Assembly: GCF_004769405.1 (NCBI RefSeq)
Contig: NZ_RQES01000001.1
Location: 237,815-301,814, forward strand
Length of the DNA stretch: 64,000 nucleotides
Direction of reading: 5' to 3'
Source of the DNA: Leptospira selangorensis
Lineage (GTDB): Bacteria; Spirochaetota; Leptospiria; Leptospirales; Leptospiraceae
Each line of letters begins with the position of its first letter. The first letter of the stretch is position 1. Position numbers and translations under genes: made by a program. The notes under the pieces are model-generated. The model did no database searches and was not told where the DNA came from. It saw nothing but the letters and a program-made list of their open reading frames with translations. Positions 18,661-27,495 of this stretch are shown here, piece after piece.

Positions 18661-19137
18661 GTGAAAGAATTGATCGTCAATTTACAAGGCAAACTGGATT
18701 CCTTACTCGGAAACACTTTTCGAGAAAAAACGGATCCTTTACTTCGAACTGAGCCTCATAAAATTCTACTGGATGCCAGAGACCTGCAAGTCTGGGACGA
18801 GAGCGGTTTACTCTCTCTCAAAAATTCTTCTCTCACTCATTTAAGTTCCCAATATGCCGCCTGCGGATTGTCCGAAAGTCTGATGGGAGACTGGAACCGA
18901 CTTGGACTCCGAGAAAAAATCCCGTACTTCAAAACTAGAGAAGAAGCAAAATATTATCTAGTCTCCGATCAAAATTTAGATCGGAATTTTGAACCTAACG
19001 AAAGCACTACGGCCTGTCCGGCTTGCCTCCAGATTTTAAGAGTGCAGGGGAAAGGAAACTACCGCTGTCCTTCCTGCGACCATACTTTCTACCTGACCGC
19101 AGACTATAGAACGGCTAGTTACGAGAAATTATTCTAA
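18661..19137 (+). CDS. STAS-domain protein with C-terminal zinc ribbon
   Basis: 158 residues from a GTG codon. The N-terminal part has the STAS (anti-anti-sigma) layout with VWDESGLLSL (46-49 = DESG), matching the D-x-S-G loop that carries the phosphorylated serine in SpoIIAA-like proteins. A C-terminal zinc ribbon is formed by C119xxC122 and C136xxC139. STAS proteins act as phosphorylation-controlled switches; the zinc ribbon is an uncommon addition. It is divergent from the sugar dehydratase (about 105 bp) and lies 72 bp upstream of the large cyclase. Confidence 0.7.
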   Translation: MKELIVNLQGKLDSLLGNTFREKTDPLLRTEPHKILLDARDLQVWDESGLLSLKNSSLTHLSSQYAACGLSESLMGDWNRLGLREKIPYFKTREEAKYYLVSDQNLDRNFEPNESTTACPACLQILRVQGKGNYRCPSCDHTFYLTADYRTASYEKLF

Positions 19138-19209
19138 TCCATTCGGAAATAAATTTCCAAATTTTATAGGCTTGCCAGAAAAAATTCCGACTGGTGCTGT
19201 TACTATTAT

Positions 19210-22050
19210 ATGGGTACACAGACTTCTCACAAGCAGAGTTTCGGGCAAAAAATCCTAGATCTTACTCTAGTTCTTCCGAGACTATTTTATTCGGGAATAC
19301 GGGCAAAACTTGCCTGGTTTACTGGAAGTCTGATCGTTCTGACAATTCTAATACTTTCCTTCATTTATGTGAGACAACAGACCGAGATTCTCACGGATAG
19401 TTATGATAGGGAAGCCGCTATTTCCAGAAAATATATCTCTTCTCTCGTTCTGGAATTGGACAATATTTCCCAAAGTTTGATCCGGATCGAAGAATTTAGA
19501 GACCGGGTCAGCAAACAAACAGAAGCATTAAAAAAATATAAAACAACCAAGACCGTAGTCCAAGAAAAGAAGGTTTCCTTTTTTGGGATCAAGACCAGTC
19601 TGTTTGGCGCTTTAGGAAAAAATACGGTCCGTAAAACTCTGGATACGTATTATTCCGCTTATCTTTCTAAAGATGATATACAAGTTTTAGAAAAGAATAT
19701 CCGACTTCAGTTACAACAAGGTGGAGAAGAAGTAGTCGGCGATAAAGAATTCGCACGTCTCCAAGCAATGGCTAAAAAATTCGTATTCGCGGATAGAGAA
19801 GCCAATCAAATCCGAAAACGCTTGGGTGAATTAAAAGAAAATCAGGAAAAACCGGATCATACCGAAATCTCTGCCGCCGAAGAAGAGCTCCGTAAAAAAT
19901 TAATTTTAGCTCGAAAGCTCAGATCTGATTTAGATGAACATATAGTCTCCATACTTGCAGATTCCAAAAAAAGAAAGATCAAAGAATTAGGATTAGATAC
20001 TGGCAGATTTAGGATCCAAACATTCCCAGTTTCAGGTATCATACCTGGCGAAGCTTCCGAGCCTACATTAGATACTAAAATTTTCGATTCGGAATCTTCT
20101 TTAAACCAAGCTCCCATGGAAGAAAATTTGGAAGAAGGTTTAAAATCCGCGTTAAGTTCTCTTTTAGAAGGAGCTGGGGTTTTAGGAGAAATTCGTCCTA
20201 CTTCTTTCCAACAAAATGGTTTGGAACTGCAGGCATTATATTCTCCTCATTTCAGAAATCCCGCGTCTACGGAAAGAGCCAAACTTTTGGAATCTAGAAG
20301 AAATACACTCGGACCTTGGACCAATTATTTAAGAGAAGAACAGGAAATTCTATCAGAAATTTCTAAAATTCCTCCCGTCTTGGAGACCAGACTCAAGGAA
20401 TTAAAAGAGAAGAAGCCTCCGATTCCTCCATTCAAGGACAAAGAATTTAAGAAACAATATACACAATACGCAGCATTAATACGTAAGAGAAATTTATTAT
20501 ATGCAACGTATCTTCGGAACAATCCTCCTAAAGAAGAGGAAGGACTGGAAGTGGAATCTTTCGGTTCTATTAGGGATTCCGCTTTAGAAGACCAGATCTT
20601 ACTCAGATTTAGACCGGATGGTTCCGATTATGGGAAATCGGTACAATCGGAAGAAGGAAAAGAAACTTTCCAGAAACGTTGGAATTCCGTCAGAGAATGG
20701 ATCTATTCCGGAGAAAGTGAAACTCCTACTGCAAAATTAAAAGCGCAATTTCCGGATGGGATTATCGGGAACAGTAGGACGGAAGCTGAACAGATCCTTT
20801 GGAAATTAGATGTTACACCTTTAATTTCAGAAGTTTCGGAAGATCTTCCTACAGTCGTATTGGCCTCCAATTTTTCAGGAGTGATCCGAACCGTAGTAGA
20901 TAGAACGGAAGGTTTGGAATCTATTCGCCGCAATAGAGACAGGGCTGTACTTTCCGCATTAGGTATCTGCGGATTTTCCATCTTCCTAGCTGTGTTTATT
21001 TCCGGTTTTGTGGTCACAAAGATCAAACGTTTGATTCGAAACGCGGAACAAGTAGGAAAAGGAGATCTAAACGTAGAATTCGAGCAGGGCGGAAGCGACG
21101 AATTCGGAAATCTTTCTGTCGCACTCAACCAAATGGTTACCGGTCTTCGAGAAAGGGAGAAGATCAAAGGTATCCTTGGAAGTATGATCGATCCTGTTGT
21201 GATCGGAGAGGCAATGAAGGATCTTGCTGCTCTCAAAAGAGGTACTGAAAAAAGGGTAACGGCATTTTTCTCGGATGTAGCAGGATTTTCTAATATTAGT
21301 GAAAAGTTAAGTTCGGTGGAATTATCCGAACTATTGAACGAATATCTTTCCGCGATGACCCTGATCCTGAAAGAACATGACGGAGTTTTGGACAAATACA
21401 TCGGGGATGCGATCGTAGGTATTTTTAATGCACCGGTAGATGTAGAAGGTCATTGTTTAAAAGCAACTAGAGCTTCTATTAAAATGTTAGATAAGCTGGA
21501 AGAATTACGATCCGGTTGGAAGAAGGGCCAAAAATATATTCCTGATGCAAGGGATATGAAGATCCGGATCGGATTGAATACTGGGCTTGCCAAAGTTGGA
21601 TTTATGGGAACTGATGCTCTCGCATCTTATACGATGATGGGAGACACGGTAAATCTAGCGGCTCGTTTGGAAGCTGCAGGTAAGGATTATGGAGTTTCTA
21701 TCTTGGTTTCCGATTCAGTTCATACCGAAATTAAGGATTCCATTTTTACTAGAAAACTAGATCTAGTCCGAGTGAAGGGTAAAAATGAGCCTGTAATCTT
21801 ATACGAAGCGATCTCAGAATTGAAAGGTGTCGCTTCGGCCAAAAAAGAAATTATCGGTTTATATGAAGAAGGTTTAGCACTGTACTTGGATCGCAAATGG
21901 GATCCTGCTGTTAAAAAATTCAAAGAGTCAGAAAAAGCAAAAGGTAAGGACGATAAGGCAGTCCAGTTACTTGTAGAAAGATGTAATGAGTATAAAAAAA
22001 CTCCACCTCCAACTTCTTGGGATGGGGTTTATACTAGGGATCATAAATAA
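19210..22050 (+). CDS. Membrane class III adenylate cyclase with HAMP domain
   Basis: 946 residues. Membrane segment 1 is at about 35-55, followed by a very long (about 520 residues) periplasmic region rich in coiled coil. Membrane segment 2 is at about 580-603, then HAMP (to about 655) and a class III cyclase domain (about 680-865). Metal-binding FFSDVAGF and DKYIGDAIVGIF and the substrate loop YTMMGDTVNLAARLE are intact, with Lys in DKYIGD consistent with ATP. A TPR-like tail follows. It probably makes cAMP in response to an envelope signal. The start has a poor ribosome site. It converges with recD with a one-base gap. Confidence 0.85.
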   Translation: MGTQTSHKQSFGQKILDLTLVLPRLFYSGIRAKLAWFTGSLIVLTILILSFIYVRQQTEILTDSYDREAAISRKYISSLVLELDNISQSLIRIEEFRDRVSKQTEALKKYKTTKTVVQEKKVSFFGIKTSLFGALGKNTVRKTLDTYYSAYLSKDDIQVLEKNIRLQLQQGGEEVVGDKEFARLQAMAKKFVFADREANQIRKRLGELKENQEKPDHTEISAAEEELRKKLILARKLRSDLDEHIVSILADSKKRKIKELGLDTGRFRIQTFPVSGIIPGEASEPTLDTKIFDSESSLNQAPMEENLEEGLKSALSSLLEGAGVLGEIRPTSFQQNGLELQALYSPHFRNPASTERAKLLESRRNTLGPWTNYLREEQEILSEISKIPPVLETRLKELKEKKPPIPPFKDKEFKKQYTQYAALIRKRNLLYATYLRNNPPKEEEGLEVESFGSIRDSALEDQILLRFRPDGSDYGKSVQSEEGKETFQKRWNSVREWIYSGESETPTAKLKAQFPDGIIGNSRTEAEQILWKLDVTPLISEVSEDLPTVVLASNFSGVIRTVVDRTEGLESIRRNRDRAVLSALGICGFSIFLAVFISGFVVTKIKRLIRNAEQVGKGDLNVEFEQGGSDEFGNLSVALNQMVTGLREREKIKGILGSMIDPVVIGEAMKDLAALKRGTEKRVTAFFSDVAGFSNISEKLSSVELSELLNEYLSAMTLILKEHDGVLDKYIGDAIVGIFNAPVDVEGHCLKATRASIKMLDKLEELRSGWKKGQKYIPDARDMKIRIGLNTGLAKVGFMGTDALASYTMMGDTVNLAARLEAAGKDYGVSILVSDSVHTEIKDSIFTRKLDLVRVKGKNEPVILYEAISELKGVASAKKEIIGLYEEGLALYLDRKWDPAVKKFKESEKAKGKDDKAVQLLVERCNEYKKTPPPTSWDGVYTRDHK

Positions 22051-22051
22051 C

Positions 22052-23839
22052 CTAAACCAGTTTAAAACCGGTTAATCTTTCAAAACGGTTTCGGAGAGAA
22101 TATTCTAAAAGTTTTTTTTCCGAAACCAAAAATGCGGAACGTTTTGCTCTAGTGATCGCAGTATATAAAATTTCCTTTTTGAAAAGTTCCAAGGAAACTT
22201 CTTCCGTATTTAGATCCGAAGGATCAGGCGGATAAATAATAAAAATAGAATCATATTCAGAACCTTGGGACTTGTGAACTGTGATTGCAAAAGCAGGTTC
22301 ATGAGGAGGAAGAGTATCTAATGCGAAGTCTCTGATCTCTCCTTCTATAAAAAATAATGCTCTTAGTTCGCTTCCTCCATTCGGAGTTTGGACTTCTAAA
22401 ACAAGACCTGTGTCTCCGTTATAAACTCCTCTCACTCTATCGTTTTTCGTAATAAGTATAGGGAGTCCCGAAAAATAAGTTTTGGTCCCGATCTGGACTA
22501 AATTTCCTTTTTTGTGATGTAAAATGAGTTCTGTTAATTCTTTATTGATGTATTCACTTCCAAAAATCCCGTTTCTAAGGATTGTAAGTATCTTAAATCG
22601 ATTTAAGTCTTTGTTTAAATATTCTTTTAGTTCCTGTGGAGAATTCGGATTTGGAAGTTTAGAAAATATAGGCAGAATCCTATCTTCCGCAGTTCTTTTT
22701 AAAAATTCCTTCCATTCTTTTTTATAATCTAATGTGATCTGATAAAAACCCTTTAGATCTTCCTTTCTAGAACTTGGAAAAATTGTTTCTAATTGTATAG
22801 ATTTAGGAAGATTCTCTTGGAATTCAGGCAAAGAAATATTCTCTTTTACACAAAGTTCCGCCGCTTTAGAAATAGAAGAAAATTCCTCTTCTTGTCTATG
22901 GCTTGTTTTTAATTCTATTAGATTTTCAGAATTTAGTTTTTTTAAGGATTTGACTAGGTCGGATAAAACCGCTCCGGCTTCCACGCTAGGAAGTTGATTC
23001 GGGTCTCCTAAAAGTATAAATCTGAAATTTTCGACTTCGAATGGTAAGGCTTCCATTAATCTGAACATCATGTGCAGATCCACCATCGACACCTCGTCCA
23101 AGATGATCACTCGATAGGGGAGTGGGAAATTTTTACCGTATTTATAATTTCTTTTTCTAGGATTATATTCTAAAAGTCTATGTAATGTGGAAGTCGGGAT
23201 TTCGGAAATGGAATCATCCAATCCGTTTTTTGTACGAAGATTAGAGATCGTATTCTCTAAGGATTCTTTTAATCTTTGAGCCGCTCTTCCTGTAGGTGCC
23301 GCAAGCCCAATCTGCTTTAGATCATAACCCAATCGTAAAAGTCCGCGGATCACATTGGCTACTACAGTCGTTTTTCCCGTACCTGGTCCGCCCGTTAGAA
23401 CAAAAAATGAATGCTGAAGTGCTTTTTCTAAGGCTTCTTTTTGTTCTCCTTCTCCACAAAGTATATATTCTTTATTCCCTCTTTTGATTGAGAGAGGATT
23501 GGAAGAAATGAGTTCTTTTAAAACTTCTTGTACTTTTTCGGATTTAGTCCCGGCACCAACCTTGAGTAAGTTTTCGAAACCTTTCTCAACTGCAGTTAGT
23601 TGATTGAATATTTTAGAAAAATATAATAAATTGTCTCTTTTTTTGAATAATAAATCTGAGATCGTGTTTTTTTCAGCGAACGGAACTGCAAGATTTCCGG
23701 TTTTAAAGGCTTGGATTAAGGATAAGTTCCAAGAGAATAACGTTTCGTACGGGATTTCCTTTGCGTAAGTTGAAAATTCCTGAGTGAGAAACCCTGCATA
23801 TTCCTGATCTAAAATTGTTTCGAGGGATTCTTCTTTCAT
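22052..23839 (-). CDS. recD: Exodeoxyribonuclease V subunit RecD
   Basis: 595 residues, normal RecD length. Superfamily 1 helicase motifs are in order: Walker A GGPGTGKT (150-157), Walker B region ILDEVSMVDL, motif III GDPNQLPSV, and the late motif ITVHKSQGSEYDSIFI, followed by TAITRAKR. RecD is the 5'-3' motor of the RecBCD nuclease-helicase that processes double-strand ends for recombination and destroys foreign linear DNA. Its start overlaps the recB stop by four bases; it is the last gene of recC-recB-recD. Confidence 0.95.
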   Translation of the reverse strand: MKEESLETILDQEYAGFLTQEFSTYAKEIPYETLFSWNLSLIQAFKTGNLAVPFAEKNTISDLLFKKRDNLLYFSKIFNQLTAVEKGFENLLKVGAGTKSEKVQEVLKELISSNPLSIKRGNKEYILCGEGEQKEALEKALQHSFFVLTGGPGTGKTTVVANVIRGLLRLGYDLKQIGLAAPTGRAAQRLKESLENTISNLRTKNGLDDSISEIPTSTLHRLLEYNPRKRNYKYGKNFPLPYRVIILDEVSMVDLHMMFRLMEALPFEVENFRFILLGDPNQLPSVEAGAVLSDLVKSLKKLNSENLIELKTSHRQEEEFSSISKAAELCVKENISLPEFQENLPKSIQLETIFPSSRKEDLKGFYQITLDYKKEWKEFLKRTAEDRILPIFSKLPNPNSPQELKEYLNKDLNRFKILTILRNGIFGSEYINKELTELILHHKKGNLVQIGTKTYFSGLPILITKNDRVRGVYNGDTGLVLEVQTPNGGSELRALFFIEGEIRDFALDTLPPHEPAFAITVHKSQGSEYDSIFIIYPPDPSDLNTEEVSLELFKKEILYTAITRAKRSAFLVSEKKLLEYSLRNRFERLTGFKLV

Positions 23840-26800
23840 TCTTTTTCCGCCGAAATTTTATTTTTCAGATCCAAAGTCTCTTTTATTTTTTCTTTAGAAA
23901 CTTTTACAAATTCAGGATCTATATCTTGGTAAAAAATCCCTCTTCCCGGTCTATTCGGATCCGTTCCTCGGAGAAATACGAAATACATTCCGCCTAAAAG
24001 TTTAGGATCATATTCTTTTCCATATTTGAATCTCAACCAATCATCCAGAACTACTGAATAGATTGCCATCTGCAAAGAATAAGACTCCTGAATTTTTTCT
24101 TTCAAATGAGATTCTGAATAAGGATCTTCTCCGAAATTGGAAGAAAGAAGATTGGACTTCCAATCTAAGATCCAATATTTACCTTCAGAAAGAAATATTA
24201 GATCCAAGGTTCCTTTTAATAAGTCGGAAGCACCGGTTTGTTCCGGAATTTTCAAAAAGAAATCTACCTCATGTTTTCTTTCAGATATAGGAATTTCTGA
24301 AAGTGATATCTTTTCTTTCGAATGAGATAATGGAGTTCTGAGAGTATTCCAAAACAATTCGGAGATTTTTTTAGCAAATAGTCCTAATTGTTCGGAACTA
24401 TTTCCGTATCCGTATGATTTTAAAATATTATTATACGATTTTAAGATATTTTCGGGGATTTGTTTTGCGGATTTTGCGTTTTTATAAATATTAAAATCTT
24501 CTGTTTCCAAAAGTTGGTGAAGTAAATTCCCCATTTTATTAGAAGAGGGGAGTTCTTCTTCTTTAGATTCTTCCGGTGTCTCGTCTGTTTTGAATGTTTT
24601 TGTCTCGGAAACCTGGAATCCGAATCCTTCAGAAGTAAAAAATGAGTCCAAAGAAGAATAACTTTCTAAGATAATTTTTCTTTTTTCCGCTTTGTCCGGC
24701 CAAATCTCTACGGAACGTAAAATTTCTGATCCTTCTTCTTTGATTGGAATAGTCGTTAATCCGGTGATTGTTTTGTGATCTCTAATCCATTCCTGCTCAT
24801 ATTTTCCTTCTTCATTCTCCCAAAATTTTGCGACAGAAGAATCTTTCGGAAATTCGGATATTGCAGCATGGAATGATTTTCGAAATAATTCCAAAGGGCG
24901 TTTTGGATCAGGTTCTGCGAGTAATGGAAAATAAAATTTGTACATTGCCCGAGTTAAAGCTACGTAATAGAGTCTTTTGTCTTCGTTGATCGTATTGAAG
25001 ACTGAAATTTCCTCTTTATTATTTTCCAAATCTATAATACGTTTTTCACCTTCTCTATATTCCGAGAATTTTTTTCTTTGTGTGCCCCAACCTGAAAATC
25101 CTCCGAATAAAAACACAACCGGAAATTCTAATCCTTTGCAAGAATGGATGGTGAAAATTTTAACTCTATCTTCTTCCGAATCTTTTTCTAGATAATCTTT
25201 TTCATCTTCCTTGGATACCATCTTGGATTCCAAATAAGTGATTAATTCTCCTAAAGTTTGGTCCGATTTTGATGCCTTTTCGGTTAAAAAGAAAAATATC
25301 TGTTTGAAGTTTGTGATCTTTCTTTCCCAGTCCTGTCTGGGTTCCTCCGGAAGGGGAGAAGATAATCTACTTTCTGTCAGAATAGAACCGAATAGGCCTG
25401 GGAAATCTTTCTTTCGGGAAAATTTCCTCCAGGTTTCTAAAAGTCTTTTTTCTCCGGACTCAATCGGATATTCTTCGTAATTTTGCAGATTTTCAGGGCG
25501 AACACAGAATAGATCGGATATTAATAATTTGTAAAATGAATCTCTACTTCCTTCTTCATTTAAACATCGAAGGATCTCTCTGGCTCGGATTGCCTCAGCT
25601 GATCCGAATAAACCGGTTTGTTTAGGATAAGTATATGGGATCCCTCTTGTTTTAAATTGCCTTTTCAAAAATTCGGAATCGTTTTCTCCTCGGACCAAGA
25701 CAGAGATATCCGACCAGCTCAATTTTTCCGGAGAAGAAGATCCTTCTTTTTTAATATAGATCTCGGACTTTTCGGAAACCAGATGAATTATCTCTTCCGC
25801 TAAAAATCGGGAATATTGATCCTTTAATCGATCCGCATTACTTTCCTTAGAAAGAGAGAATACATTTAAGGCTGCACGATTACTTTTATCTGAATATAAA
25901 ATCGCCTTTCCTGGCATTTCAGGAGATTTTACATTCACGTATTCTATGGGTAAAAATCCGGTTTCTCCAATCGGGAACCATTCTCCTTTTTCACTTCCGA
26001 AAATGGAATTATAGGAAGAAATAAGTTCCGGCAAGGACCTGCGGTTTGTATCCAGTTCCGGATAAACGATAGAAGAGTCTGCAAATTTCCCGCCGGTATC
26101 GAATTCTCTTTTTGCAGCCAGATAAGTTCCTAGATCTGCTCCTCTGAAACCGTAGATAGACTGCTTTGCATCTCCTATCAGGAAAAGTTTTCCTTCCATT
26201 TCGGTGCCGTTGGATTTTTCCAAGAATAATATTCTGAAAATATTATATTGATCCGGATCGGTATCCTGAAATTCGTCTATAATCCCGAATCGAAAACGTT
26301 TTTTTAATTCCGATACTAGTTCCGGATTTTTTTCCAAAGAATTGGAAAGTCCTAAAATCATATCCCCGTAGGTAATTGAATTTTCTTCTTCTTTGATTTT
26401 GACGGAATCTTCTGCGATATCTTCCGCTAGAGAAATTAAGAAAGAAGATAGAGAGGATTCTAATACGCTTAAGTTTAAAGCATGTTTACGGATTTTTTCT
26501 CTTTCTAATGTATAAGAAAGAAATCCTGATTCGCCGGTCGCGGTTTTTAATTCCTCATCGGAAAGAAGGATAGATTCTATGCCGGAACTTTCTCCTCTTT
26601 TTAGATCCAGAATTTTTTTAAGAGCGAGAGTAAATGGGAAAGGAGAAAACGGTTCTGAAGAATCGATAAGATTTTTTAAAGAATTTTGAAATTCAATCTG
26701 TCTAGCGGAAAGAGCCTTATGTTTATTTGTGTTGATCTTCTTTTTAAAAGATTCCTGAAATTCTAAAAATTTAGGAAGAATGGATTGTATTTCCAAAAAT

Positions 26801-27495
26801 ACATTTTTGATAGAACCGATCTCCGGAAATTTCTGAGGGCGGGGGAGAAGTTGGATTGAATCTGGAGAAGAAACCTTCTTCACCGCAAGACCGGATACAA
26901 AATTTTCCCAAGTGGTCCCCTGGAATCCGTCATTATAAAAACGATTTGCCTGAGAGAGTATAAAGGGTAAAAGTCCCTTTGGGTATTTTCCACTAAACTC
27001 GTTGCGCATTCTTCTATACAATGCTTTGGAAACTGCGGAAAATTCTTCCACAAGTTCAGAATTTTCGGAACTACCTGATTCCAAAGAATATTCTTTTAAG
27101 ATCTTATGTGCAAATCCATGAATCGTAGAAATATAAGCCTGATCCAAACGAGATGCTTGGTTCAAAAAATAATCCAGTTCTTTGGATTCTTCTTCAGTCG
27201 GTGATTCTATTTTTTCTAATCTTAAGATTGTATTTTTTAATTCTGCGCGGATCCTACCTTTTAATTCGGATGCCGCCTTATCCGTATAAGTAAGTACTAA
27301 TATAGATTCTATTCCAAAAGGAGTTTTATCGGAATCTAAAGAAGTCCTAAAAGAATCTTTTAATATTTTTAGAACTAAAAATACAATTGTATGTGTTTTT
27401 CCTGTTCCGGCAGAGGCACCAATAAAACCATTTTTCGTAATATCAATTTGGTCTGCGAAAGAATTGGCCACTGTTTCCGGTTTACTTTTCTGCAT
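23836..27495 (-). CDS. recB: Exodeoxyribonuclease V subunit RecB
   Basis: 1219 residues. UvrD-like helicase motifs are present: Walker A GASAGTGKT (26-34), IIDEFQDTDPDQYNIF (motif II), GDAKQSIYGFRG (motif III) and VKIFTIHSCKGLEFPVVF (motif V). The C-terminal PD-(D/E)xK nuclease domain carries GTLDLIF...WILDWKSN, the catalytic signature of the RecB family. RecB is the 3'-5' motor and sole nuclease of RecBCD. It overlaps recC by 14 bases and recD by four, indicating a single translationally coupled transcript. Confidence 0.95.
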   Translation of the reverse strand: MQKSKPETVANSFADQIDITKNGFIGASAGTGKTHTIVFLVLKILKDSFRTSLDSDKTPFGIESILVLTYTDKAASELKGRIRAELKNTILRLEKIESPTEEESKELDYFLNQASRLDQAYISTIHGFAHKILKEYSLESGSSENSELVEEFSAVSKALYRRMRNEFSGKYPKGLLPFILSQANRFYNDGFQGTTWENFVSGLAVKKVSSPDSIQLLPRPQKFPEIGSIKNVFLEIQSILPKFLEFQESFKKKINTNKHKALSARQIEFQNSLKNLIDSSEPFSPFPFTLALKKILDLKRGESSGIESILLSDEELKTATGESGFLSYTLEREKIRKHALNLSVLESSLSSFLISLAEDIAEDSVKIKEEENSITYGDMILGLSNSLEKNPELVSELKKRFRFGIIDEFQDTDPDQYNIFRILFLEKSNGTEMEGKLFLIGDAKQSIYGFRGADLGTYLAAKREFDTGGKFADSSIVYPELDTNRRSLPELISSYNSIFGSEKGEWFPIGETGFLPIEYVNVKSPEMPGKAILYSDKSNRAALNVFSLSKESNADRLKDQYSRFLAEEIIHLVSEKSEIYIKKEGSSSPEKLSWSDISVLVRGENDSEFLKRQFKTRGIPYTYPKQTGLFGSAEAIRAREILRCLNEEGSRDSFYKLLISDLFCVRPENLQNYEEYPIESGEKRLLETWRKFSRKKDFPGLFGSILTESRLSSPLPEEPRQDWERKITNFKQIFFFLTEKASKSDQTLGELITYLESKMVSKEDEKDYLEKDSEEDRVKIFTIHSCKGLEFPVVFLFGGFSGWGTQRKKFSEYREGEKRIIDLENNKEEISVFNTINEDKRLYYVALTRAMYKFYFPLLAEPDPKRPLELFRKSFHAAISEFPKDSSVAKFWENEEGKYEQEWIRDHKTITGLTTIPIKEEGSEILRSVEIWPDKAEKRKIILESYSSLDSFFTSEGFGFQVSETKTFKTDETPEESKEEELPSSNKMGNLLHQLLETEDFNIYKNAKSAKQIPENILKSYNNILKSYGYGNSSEQLGLFAKKISELFWNTLRTPLSHSKEKISLSEIPISERKHEVDFFLKIPEQTGASDLLKGTLDLIFLSEGKYWILDWKSNLLSSNFGEDPYSESHLKEKIQESYSLQMAIYSVVLDDWLRFKYGKEYDPKLLGGMYFVFLRGTDPNRPGRGIFYQDIDPEFVKVSKEKIKETLDLKNKISAEKE

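Noticed and set aside
20703..21401. 232-codon minus-strand frame inside the adenylate cyclase gene
   Set aside because: Antisense to a conserved cyclase domain; no independent start signal.
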